64,000 bases of DNA from Parietaria judaica (lineage: Eukaryota > Streptophyta > Magnoliopsida > Rosales > Urticaceae). Position 1 is the stretch's first letter, and each line of letters begins with the position of its first letter. Below the pieces are notes generated by a model, which did not search any database, was not told the DNA's origin, and was given only the letters and a program-made list of their open reading frames with translations. The position numbers and the translations under genes were made by a program. Below, piece after piece: positions 35,581-45,027 of this stretch. The DNA is taken from assembly GCA_954871525.1 (NCBI GenBank), contig OX940863.1, positions 3,882,001 through 3,946,000 of the forward strand, in the 5' to 3' direction.

Positions 35581-36326
35581 TTAGCTACGTCGAGAGTAAA
35601 ATTTATATATGTCTCGTCACCCTTGTAGTATTATTACAATATAAGCATGTTCATGTGTTCTCATGGTCAAATTAAAAATCAATAAAAAGTGGAAATATAT
35701 ATATATATATTTATATATCGTTGGTTATTTTCATAGCATGCATTATTAGTGGCAGTGGCACCGTCCACCATTGTCGTCATACATATTCTAATAAACAATG
35801 TTTTATCTTTATTAAAGAAAAAAGATAAATACCATGTCAAAAGTATATATCTAGTTAACCAAAGACGTTAAATAAACAAGATAACTAGGAAATATGATAT
35901 TTGCAAAAACAGTAAAATGGAGAAAGACAAGATAGAAACGAGTCAACGACATAAAACTGTTGCAAAAGAAAATGGCATGGAATTTATGAAGTCAGTCAAA
36001 GAAACGACAACAAAGTAGCCAACACGAAAAATGAGAGGAACAAATTAGAGGTGTAGTAACAAAAATTAAAAAATGCAGGTCTAAAACTGCATCCGATTTA
36101 TTAAGAAACCACATCAGATTTTAAACCAGATCCAGGTTCCAAATTTAGGTTAAAAAACTCAAAACCGGGATAGTAGGTTATTAAATCGGATTATACAAAT
36201 ATTTTCAATTTTAATTATTTTAAACCTTTAGTTTGTTTGTTTATATATATAGTTATAGTTATAGTTATAGGCATAGGCGCATAGCTACAGTTTCTTATAC
36301 AATGTGTAATTTAAGGTTATAAACTT
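35581..36326. other. Intergenic region
   Basis: AT-rich with a TA run at about 35697-35710 and a small ATAGTT repeat at about 36251-36270. No gene recognised. Confidence 0.5.
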
Positions 36327-36910
36327 TTTAATAATTCATATACAAAAAAGTAGCATTAATTCTATTTTCAAAGTAACTAGCAATATATACAGATGTATAT
36401 ATATATATACTAGCTTATTATTAGTTTATAACGAACACGGTTTTAAAATATACAGCCGGCCCTCAGGCGAGGCGTGCAAGGCGGCGGCCTTGAGCCCCTT
36501 TTTAATAATTCATATACAAAAAAGTAGCATTAATTCTATTTTGAAAGTAACTAGCAATATATACAGATGTATATATATCTACTAGCTTATTATTAGTTTA
36601 TAATGAACGCGGTTTTAAAATATACAACCGGCCCTCAGGCGAGTCGTGCAAGGTGGCGGCCTTGGCCCCTTTTTAATAATTCATATACAAAAAAGTAGCA
36701 TTAATTCTATTTTGAAAGTAACTAGCAATATATACAGATGTATATATATACTAGCTTATTATTAGTTTATAATGAACACGGTTTTGAAATATACAGCCGG
36801 CCCTCAGGCGAGTCGTGCAAGGCGGCGGCTTTGGGCCCCTTTTTAATAATTCATATACAAAAAAGTAGCATCTAGCGAGGCGTGCAAGGCGGCGGCCTTG
36901 GCCCCCGATT
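36327..36910. repeat. Tandem repeat, ~170-174-bp unit, three and a partial copies
   Basis: Units start near 36331, 36505, 36676 and 36846 with ATAATTCATATACAAAAAAG. Each full unit ends in CCGGCCCTCAGGCGAG and a GGCGGCGGCCTTG stretch. The GGCCGGCCCT-type and GGGCCCC motifs resemble the ends of hAT-like elements; a related end (GGGCCCCCGTGAAGTTAGGG) is at about 40336. The fourth unit is shortened. Noncoding. Confidence 0.75.
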
Positions 36911-36939
36911 CCGAGGGACCCCAAATCGTCGACCATCGA

Positions 36940-38260
36940 AGTTCAAAAAAAAAATGTCGGTTGCAAGTGGCGACTCCAAACATACAGTCGCGATGAGTCG
37001 CGATGGTTTTGTCAAAATCGCGATAGGTCGCGACTATTTGGTCAAAATTGCGATGGGTCGCGATTTGTGGTGAAAATCTGCGCCAAACTCTCTTGCTCAA
37101 TCCCACCTCGCCACGTCATCAATCCGACGCATCGCGATTTGACACCGTCGCGACGCATCGCGACGGCCATTTTCGCAATTTTGGCGATCCGAGTCGCGAT
37201 GCATCGTGACATCGCCACTTGCAGCTAGAGGTGAAACTCGCGTCTTCGCGCTTCGTCGCGACCTAATCGCCGGAAGTCGCCGGTCCAGCCGTCGCGATGC
37301 GTCGTGACCAGAGGCGGACCCAGGATTTCATGTCGGGGGTGGCGAATTAAAATATTTTTTACTAATTTGTAAAAAAAAAAAAAATATAACACTCTCTAGC
37401 TAAATAGTGGTTTTTTTTAACAATAAATGTAATGTTTTAATATTTATTTTTTTATTAATATTTATCAAATCAAGTCGCACTAAATTTTAAAAAATTGAGA
37501 ACACATTTTATTTTTAGTTATACATATACCTTGATAATTATATGAAGAAAAATAAATATTTTGACTTTACAAGTATAATTGTGATAAGATATTATTACGA
37601 TGTCACCGGGTGTATAAAATGTTAGATAGAAAATGAAACTCTCATTTATTTTAATTAGATAAAAGCTGTGAAAATAAAAACAAAAATCATATATGACAAA
37701 AATAAAGTTGTAAAAAAATAGATAAAATTAATATTTTTTTAAGGAGATAAAATTAATACATAATAGAATACAAAAAAGTTGAAATGGAGTAAAAGGTGAG
37801 CTTGACGTCCCGTGAATTGATTGAGGGAGAGATAGTGATTTATTATTTTTTATTAAAATATTATTATACAATAAAGTGAGAAATAGAAAGCAAGTGAGAA
37901 ATATTATTCTACTAGTCAGGTCGTACTCGTGTCGTAGGGTGACAATAACTAAAAAAGAGACAGATTTAGTATTTTTTTTTATTCTTTTTCTTAAATATCT
38001 ATATATATATATATATATATAATTTCTATAAATGTGGGGGTGACATCAGCCACCCCCAAAAACACGTGGGTCCGCCCTTGGTCGTGACCCGTCACGTCGC
38101 GATGGCTGAGAGAGAGAGATATAATACGTGAGACAGAGAGAGAAAGGGAGAGAGAGAGTCGCGATTATGTAGCTCGTCGCGACTGGTCGCGATTTTTGAC
38201 GCTAATCGCGAGACGTCGCGAATGGCAGAAGCTAGTCGTGAGTTTCACCTCTACTTGCAA
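36940..38260. repeat. GTCGCGA-rich repeat block with inverted ends, interrupted by a MITE
   Basis: The motif (G)TCGCGA(T/C) recurs dozens of times in 36985-37310 and again in 38081-38230. An inner pair of inverted ends, TAGAGGTGAAACTCGCG at about 37226 and CGTGAGTTTCACCTCTA at about 38238, delimits a likely element. Its flanks ACTTGCAGCT and ACTTGCAAGT are similar. A 772-bp MITE splits it. CpG density is far above the surroundings. No ORF of note. Confidence 0.65.
37309..38080. mobile_element. hAT-like MITE (772 bp) inside the GTCGCGA block
   Basis: Ends CAGAGGCGGACCCAGGATTT and, inverted, CAAGGGCGGACCCACGTG. A perfect 8-bp target duplication GTCGTGAC lies at 37301-37308 and 38081-38088. Internal sequence is AT-rich and noncoding, with a TA microsatellite at about 38001-38020. 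Confidence 0.87.
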
Positions 38261-38879
38261 GTCTGCAACATTCTTTTAGGAGAAAAGATGAAATGGGTCT
38301 AAAAGTGGGGCCCACAACATTATTAATATTTTAAAATTCTTTCCCACTTACTAATTAGCCTGACAAAATAACGTGTGAGTTGATGAGTTGTACCTGATTG
38401 GATTGAAAAGTAAAAAAATTTAAGACCTATTCTTAATTTATTTTATAGATAAAAAATCTATGCTCAAATATACTATTTAATGAAAATTATATAATATAAA
38501 ATATTTTTCATACATAAGATAAAAGTAATGAGTTACGATGGTGTAAATGTAAAGTTTAATTTCTTTCAAAAAAAAAAAATTCATTTCATAGAATTATATA
38601 AAATATTAGTGTCCCTAATATACTATCTTTTGTTAATGATAATAGCGTTTTATACTTTTATTTTCAATTGTTTGATAAAAAATATATATATATATTTGAC
38701 TTTAAGTTTTTTATTTTATTTTGTTTCTCTTTCTTTTTTATTGATTATTCTTAAGTAAATTACACAACAAAATTTGAAATTTATACTTTAGATAAGTATG
38801 AAACTTACATAATTTTTATAATTGATGTACTAACGATTATAATTACTAACAAAAAAATAAATAAGATATTTTATTTTAA

Positions 38880-40286
38880 GAAAAACTCAAGAAATGCCCA
38901 AAAACCACCTGAGGTTTAAGAGAATTGCCCATACTTTCAAACAATTCATTTATACTCATTTTAAAAATAGTTTGGATCATATTAACCCTGATTTTAATTA
39001 TATTTTTGTATTTTTGTTTATTAATTAATTATTAAATATTTTATTTTCGATTTTATATTTTCCTAAAATTATGGTTGAATTCTTCCCCTATTTATCAGAT
39101 TTTCATTTAATTTGTTACTTTGACCTAAATTTCCAAAATTTCATCTGCTTCCTTCCCGTCTCCTGACCATCATCGCCGGATTCGGGCAGAGAGCGCAGCG
39201 ACTTCGGGCGTGGCGACCGTGGCCGCAGAGGCCATCGCCGCTGTGCTGGCCGTCGCGAGGAGGAGGAGAAGTGGGTCTCAGTCACAAAGCTCGGTCGCCT
39301 CGTGAAGGAAGGCAAATCATCTTCATGGAGCATATCTACCTCCACTCGCTTCCAGGCCTTCATCATCGTCGGCGACTCGGCTAGCCACGTCGAGATCGGA
39401 ATGAAGTGCAGTAAGGAGGTGGCGACTGCAATTCGCGGCGCGATCATCTTCTCCAAACTCTCGATCATAACTGTAAATTTATTTGAAGTTTTTTGTAAAT
39501 ATATTTACAGTTTTAATGTAATATATTTGATTTTTGTAAATGATTTTATAATATTTTGAAGTGATAATTTCTCTTGGAGGGGCAATATTTTTGTAAATGG
39601 ATTTACACACTTTTTGTAAATGTTTTTACACTTTTTTGGAGTTATTTTACACGAATTTGCATTTGTGGATATGTATATGAAATTTCAAAATCGTGTCAAT
39701 ATTTTCCGTAATTTAAATTACAGATTTGTTGGTAAATTAACTTCATTGATTTTGGTATATATATATATACAGTTATGTCAGTTGGTATAATCGAATTTCA
39801 CAAATATTCACGTATTAAATTTTCGTATATATACACTAGATTTGTAATTGTATTTACAGTTTCAATTTGGTATATTTATATACAATTCCAAATATAATGT
39901 ACAATTTGTTGATTCCAAATTACAATTTACACTTTTTCAATTGAATTTACAATTTCGTATATTAAACATATTTTTGAATTAATTATTTTTAAGGAAAATA
40001 TTCGAAAATTAAATAACAAAATTATTGAAAATAAAAGAGTAATCAGTTATTAATATTGCTACATTTAAGGAAATTTTTATTTTTGATTTTATTAAAAAAA
40101 TTTGAATAATAATTTATATTTAAAGTAATTTTCGAATTAATTCACACCTTAAATTCACACGTTGAAAATTAGAAGGGCATATGGGTCTATATTTCAATTA
40201 GTTGGTGATTTTTATTACCATAAATAGAAATATACATTTTTTTTCTAAACATTGAATCACAAATGGACATTTGGCTCATTTACCCT
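38880..40286 (+). mobile_element. Pack-MULE-like element A carrying a ribosomal protein uS5 fragment
   Basis: Starts GAAAAACTCAAGAAATGCCC and ends TTGGCTCATTTACCCT. It is flanked by a perfect 9-bp duplication, TTATTTTAA, at 38871-38879 and 40287-40295, as made by Mutator-like elements. The ends are shared with the element at 51998-53520, but the GC-rich cargo differs. No transposase is present. The terminal inverted repeats are weak, so this would be a non-TIR or decayed-TIR member. Confidence 0.78.
39167..39470 (+). pseudogene. Captured cytosolic ribosomal protein uS5 (RPS2) gene fragment
   Basis: The plus strand reads ERSDFGRGDRGRRGHRRCAG, then REEEEKWVSVTKLGRLVKEG, the Arg/Gly tail and start of the plant 40S protein uS5. 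After a frame change, EHIYLHSLP is readable, and then in the first frame TRFQAFIIVGD, HVEIGMKCSKEVATAIRGA and IIFSKLSII, the conserved core. About 40 family residues between IYLHSLP and the TRFQAF block are missing. Introns are absent inside the fragment where seen. The N- and C-terminal parts of uS5 are gone, so no ribosomal function is possible. The identification rests on strong motif identity that I recognise; the parent gene is not in this window. Confidence 0.85.
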
Positions 40287-40632
40287 TTATTTTAATATAT
40301 TTGTAGGGCCCCACATCTTATATCGCCTAGGGCCCCCGTGAAGTTAGGGCCAGCCTTGTTAACACACCTAAAACCAACACAAATTTAACGTACTAATACT
40401 AATGTATACCGGAAGTAACAATTTTTATATCACTAAATAATTAATTCATCTAAACATTAGTACTTATGGACTTGTGACACTTGATTATTAGATTTTTAGG
40501 GAAAATAAATTAAGAAGAATAGTTTAACACTTTATAAAGCATGGGCTTGATCCCAGGGATTATATATGTGTTTTAAATCAAGGATGTTCTTTTATGATAG
40601 TTTTAATTAGAGACGGATGCTCCTAAACTTAA

Positions 40633-40740
40633 GTCGGGTTAATTTCAAATGGGCTCGCGGGTAATGTGCTTTTTGGATCTTCACTGTGCTTTTGGATCTT
40701 CACTAAGTACGGGATCATTGGAGTGGCGATGGGATCTTCG
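40633..40740 (+). pseudogene. Fragment copied from the neighbouring PPR gene
   Basis: AAGTCGGGTTAATTTC followed by AAATGGGCTCGCGGGTAATG and later CTTCACTAAGTACGGGATCATTGG match the intact PPR gene at about 43458-43550, with scattered changes and a small repeat (TTTTGGATCTTCACT twice). It covers only about 30 codons and is not open over any useful length. Confidence 0.8.
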
Positions 40741-41707
40741 TCGCCACATAAAAGATTCCGGTTGCAATGGACCACCGGCTAGAGCTCCAATGGAACACCG
40801 GCGAGAGCTCCGGCGAAAATAAAAATAAAATATTTAAAAGAATCCGGATGAGCTCCGGCGAAGATAAAAATAAAATATTTGAAAGATTCCGGATGTTAGG
40901 CATATTCTATTAAATTAGAGGATAAACTCATTGTAAGACATTGTGATATCATTCTCAATAAAGAATGTCTTTGTTATGTTAATCTTTTGTATACTTCATT
41001 TGGTCAAATGAATGTTCATTCTTAGTTAATATAAGGGTGTAGCTGTATTTATAATCACACATATGAAATTGAATTAGTAAATACAATAAATGAATTAAAA
41101 GTAGGTCTATGACTTGATGAAGTAGATGACGGTCGTGACTAAATAGAGAAAAACATATTTTGGAATGTGTGTCGCACTTATTGAATGCATTAAGTATGAA
41201 GTGACTCCATAGTAGATACGAGTACTTTATTACTAAATTATGGAAGTTATTCGACTGAGACCACCACTGATATCATGACCTTTAAAGTGTAAAATATGTT
41301 CAAGTGGTAATCAGTCTAGATCCTGAGTAACTATGATCCCATACTGTTAACTTGATTGATATTTAATTTAACAATTAAAGGTCACAAGCTACAAAGGTCC
41401 CTACACTGTTATTTCCCACACTCTTATATAGATTTATTTGAAGTCAAGATGATTCCCTTAATAATCAGTTGTGGGAAATAATACGGGACTCGTGAGAAGC
41501 TTATGACTTTTTACCGTAAGTGACTAATTTACAATAGCACCGCCGAAAATCAAGAAGAAAATCAATAATGGACAAAACGATAAATTGCTTGCTCAAGTGT
41601 GAATCATCAGTTGAAAGATTGATTAACTCGAATTTGATTGTATCGTTGGACACCTTTGTAAGAGGAGTAATATATATCACATTATCACATCACTAAAGAT
41701 TGCAGTC

Positions 41708-41832
41708 CCGAGTTTATAGTGGAATGACCACCGAAGTTAACAAATTGTTGTTCGTCAATGCTTAAGTGAGTGAGTCCAGTGGAATGACCACCGAAGTTAA
41801 CAAATTGTTCTTTGTCGGTGCTTAACTGAGTA
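41708..41832. repeat. Short direct duplication (~62-bp unit, two copies)
   Basis: GTGGAATGACCACCGAAGTT appears at about 41719 and again at about 41779, each followed by AACAAATTGTT and TGCTTAA(G/C)TGAGT. The surrounding stretch has no ORF. Confidence 0.75.
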
Positions 41833-41941
41833 AGTCCAAGCTCCACAGAATATCTCTGGAAAGGAAAAATCGTACATAAATATATATATATATGGTTATA
41901 ATTAAAATCTTTGTAAATGTATTTTTTACTTACTTTATACT

Positions 41942-42610
41942 AGGGGTGAAAGCGGAACCGGGAATCGGGAAATTAGTTATTTTTGGTACCTATCCAAAAA
42001 ATTTGGGATTTTTATTTTTGGTACCGGTTCCCGGTTCCGGTTGTAAATTTCCCTATTTTTTTGAAAACCGGAACCGGTACCGGAAAAAAGTAAGAAGAGA
42101 TTCGTGAAAAAATTTGGTACTTAACACGAGACAAAAATCAAGGGTCGAAACAAAAACTTAACACGAGACATACATTTTGCTTGTGAGCGAAATATTTTAG
42201 TTGGAAGACGAAGACATGTAATCGGCGGTGGAGGGTTCTCGGCGAAGAGAAGAATATGATGGCGCGATGGATGAAAAGAGAGATTGAAAGGGTCGAGAAT
42301 TGAAAATGGTAAATATTAAACCCTAATAACGAAAAACTACACGTAGTTTAAGTCATAAAAAATGACATATAACCAAAAAACTACGATAAACATACAAAAT
42401 ATTTAAAAACAACATAATATGAAAACATGTAAAACTACATGTAGTTTAAAACCGGAACCGGTACCAAAAATCGGGAAATTTTGCTTCTGGTGCCGGTTCC
42501 TGATTCCATAAACCGTGAACCGGGAAATACCGATTCCCTGTTTCAAACTAAATTTCGCTTATTTTTTTTTAAACCGTTCCGGGACAAAACCAGGAAACGG
42601 TTACAAAATT
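41942..42610. repeat. ACCGGAACCGG-type repeat, inverted ends
   Basis: The left side has GGAACCGGGAATCGGGAAAT and GGTACCGGTTCCCGGTTCCG; the right side has AAACCGGAACCGGTACC and its partners. Fragments of the same family occur at 54885-54990 (F-box intron) and 56109-56300. This looks like a dispersed noncoding transposon family. Its exact borders are unclear. Confidence 0.6.
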
Positions 42611-42689
42611 TTGACCTGTACTTTATTCCACTTAATATATCAATTAGTTTTATCATGACATGTAGATTTCAGAATTTTGTTACTTCTTG

Positions 42690-44498
42690 ATGCTCTCAAA
42701 CTCAAAGCACCATCTCCTTCGCAGAGCCGAATCCTCCCTTCACCGCGGACTGTACATCGCCACCGTCGCCGAGACATGCATCTCTCTGCTGCAGACTATC
42801 GCCTCATCCCTGCCGGCGCTCGCGCAGATCCACGCCTTCTCGCTCCGCAGCGGCCTCGCGCCCACCGACGCTCACGTGGGCAAGCACCTCGTCTTCGCGG
42901 CCGTGTCGCTCTCGGCCCCGATGGCCTACGCCGAGCGCATCTTCTCCCAGGTCCGCACGCCTGACGTGTTCACGTGGAACACCATGATCCGAGGCCACGC
43001 CGAGACCGCGAGCCCCGCACGCGCTGTCGAGCTATACGGGCTCATGCGCGCGGCCTCGGTCCGCCCCGACACGCACTGCTTCCCGTTTCTCCTCAAGGCC
43101 GTGGCTAAGCTGACGGACTTGAGGGAATGCGAGAAGGCTCACTCTGTCTGCGTGAGGCTCGGGTTCGAGTCGTTGGTGTTCGTGCAGAACGCGTTGCTTC
43201 ACGCCTACGCTAGCTGCGGGCGAGCCGAGACAGCGCACAAGGTGTTTGATGGAATGAAAAACAGAGACCTCGTTGCGTGGAATACTGTGATTAATGCGTT
43301 TGCGCTTAATGGGATGCCCAATGACGCTTTGTTGACGTTTAGGGAGATGGGTTTGGCGGGCGTCAGCCCGGATGGGTTCACGGTGGTGAGCCTGGTCTCG
43401 GCCTGCACCGAGCTCGGAGCTTTGGCTTTAGGACGGAGAGTTCACGTGTATGTATTGAAAGTCGGGTTAATTTCGAATGGGCTCGTGGGTAATGCGCTTC
43501 TTGATCTTTACTCAAAGTGCGGAATCATTGGGGAGGCGAGGAGAGTTTTTGATGAGATGAAGGAGAAAAGCGTTGTTTCTTGGACTGCATTAGTCGTCGG
43601 CTTGGCTGTGAATGGCTTCGGTAAACAAGCGCTCGAGCTTTTCGAGGAGATGGTGTCGAGAAAAGGATTGATTCCTACCGAGATAACCTTCGTCGGAGTC
43701 TTGTACGCCTGCAGCCACTGTGGAATGGTCGACGAAGGGTTCAATTACTTCAGAAAGATGGAAGAGAAGTACGGCATTGTTCCCAGAATCGAGCATTACG
43801 GTTGCTTGGTTGACTTATTGGGACGGGCGGGTTTTGTTGAACGAGCGTATGAGTTTATTCTAACAATGCCATTGAAGCCGAATTCCGTCATTTGGAGGAC
43901 TTTACTAGGAGCGTGCACGCTTCATGGCAATTTGATACTCGGTGAGTTGGCGAGAACCCGGGTCCAAGAACTAGAGCCCGGACACAGCGGAGATTACGTG
44001 CTTCTCTCGAATCTCTACGCCTCAGAGAACCGATGGAGAGATGTGCAAAGCGTGAGAAGCGCGATGCAGAAGCAAGGCGTGTGGAAAACTCCGGGCTATA
44101 GCATTGTTGAGCTGCGGAATCGGGTGTACGAGTTCGTCATGGGTAGTACTTCCCATCCGAAGAGTAGCGAGACCTACGCGAAGCTGGCGGAGATCACTGG
44201 CTTGCTTAAACTGGAAGGCTACACGCCTCGTACTTCTGACGTGCTTGCGGACATAGAAGAGGAGGAAAAGGAGAACGCTCTGTCGTACCATAGCGAGAAA
44301 ATCGCGGTCGCTTTCATGCTCATTAACGCAGGGCCGGGCACATTGATTCGGATTATCAAGAACTTGAGGGTCTGCGTGGACTGTCACGTGGCGTTGAAGC
44401 TGATTTCGAAGGTGTACCGTAGGGAGATTGTTGTGAGGGACTGTACTCGGTTTCACCATTTTAGAAATGGTTCTTGTTCTTGTAGCGATTATTGGTGA
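42690..44498 (+). CDS. DYW-class pentatricopeptide repeat (PPR) protein
   Basis: Intronless, 602 residues, PLS-type PPR with E, E+ and DYW domains. The first true ATG is at 42690. PPR motifs follow from about residue 90 (PDVFTWNTMIRGHAE; KNRDLVAWNTVINAFALNG; KSVVSWTALVVGLAVNGFGK). The DYW deaminase-like region has YHSEKIAVAF (HSE, zinc and catalytic Glu), CVDCH (CxxC), and ends CSCSDYW. DYW proteins act in plastid or mitochondrial C-to-U RNA editing. The order of motifs and wording match Arabidopsis At4g21065 closely from memory, so it is likely that ortholog; its RNA target is unknown to me. GC-rich against AT-rich flanks. A 100-bp fragment of this gene lies about 2.8 kb upstream. Confidence 0.95.
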   Translation: MLSNSKHHLLRRAESSLHRGLYIATVAETCISLLQTIASSLPALAQIHAFSLRSGLAPTDAHVGKHLVFAAVSLSAPMAYAERIFSQVRTPDVFTWNTMIRGHAETASPARAVELYGLMRAASVRPDTHCFPFLLKAVAKLTDLRECEKAHSVCVRLGFESLVFVQNALLHAYASCGRAETAHKVFDGMKNRDLVAWNTVINAFALNGMPNDALLTFREMGLAGVSPDGFTVVSLVSACTELGALALGRRVHVYVLKVGLISNGLVGNALLDLYSKCGIIGEARRVFDEMKEKSVVSWTALVVGLAVNGFGKQALELFEEMVSRKGLIPTEITFVGVLYACSHCGMVDEGFNYFRKMEEKYGIVPRIEHYGCLVDLLGRAGFVERAYEFILTMPLKPNSVIWRTLLGACTLHGNLILGELARTRVQELEPGHSGDYVLLSNLYASENRWRDVQSVRSAMQKQGVWKTPGYSIVELRNRVYEFVMGSTSHPKSSETYAKLAEITGLLKLEGYTPRTSDVLADIEEEEKENALSYHSEKIAVAFMLINAGPGTLIRIIKNLRVCVDCHVALKLISKVYRREIVVRDCTRFHHFRNGSCSCSDYW

Positions 44499-45027
44499 AA
44501 TTCTAATTTTCGATTATATGACTTGTAGTGCGTTGAGTACAACAAGTAAACGTTTACGTATCTCTTGCACGGGAAAGAATCATTATAATTTTTTCTGTCT
44601 ATTTATTTTTGTTTTACTTATTTTTTCTTTTTCTTTTACCACACATTTTGAGATTTAGCTCAAAATCCTAATAAATGAAAATACGCGCAAGTGAAATTTG
44701 TTAAAACGACGTGAATTTCTAGAAAGAAAAACAGACAACAACTATACAAAATGACAGAAACATAAACGGCAGCACTGAGGGAGGACGGAAACGACCATGA
44801 AATTGAAAAACGAAATAAATACTTATGAAAACGACATAAGTTTGGTAAAACAGTCAGGAATATTGATGCCACGTGGAGGATCCAGAAGCATTTGGACCCG
44901 CCATTTCTCGCCAAAACCAATGAAATATTTTAGGCGCGCTTATATTCCTATTTTGGCGGAAATTTAATTTCAAATTCAGAAATACAAAGAAAATCCTCTC
45001 TCTAAGATTTCCCATTTGGCGAAATCG
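44499..45027. other. Spacer between the PPR gene and BRCA1
   Basis: The last ~120 bp holds E2F-like sites and forms the likely BRCA1 promoter. The rest is AT-rich with no gene. Confidence 0.6.
44914..44959. promoter_or_regulatory. E2F-like sites upstream of BRCA1
   Basis: TTTGGCGG at 44952-44959 fits the plant E2F consensus TTTSSCGS exactly. TTTCTCGCCAAAA at 44914-44926 is a near match on the other strand. They lie about 70-115 bp before the BRCA1 ATG, which suits S-phase and DNA-damage control of this gene. Binding is inferred. Confidence 0.6.

Larger units (their letters stand above)
40296..42689. other. Intergenic region with repeat remnants
   Basis: Contains a hAT-like end (about 40308-40370), a PPR gene fragment (40633-40740), a short duplication (41708-41832), and an ACCGGAACCGG-rich inverted repeat (41942-42610). 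Otherwise AT-rich and noncoding. Confidence 0.55.

Noticed and set aside
36985..38230. GTCGCGA-rich block as a CpG-island promoter
   Set aside because: No gene starts nearby, and inverted tips plus flanking similarity fit a repeat element better.
42677..42964. ORF overlapping the PPR start in another frame
   Set aside because: Arg/Ala/Pro-rich shadow of the GC-rich PPR coding sequence.
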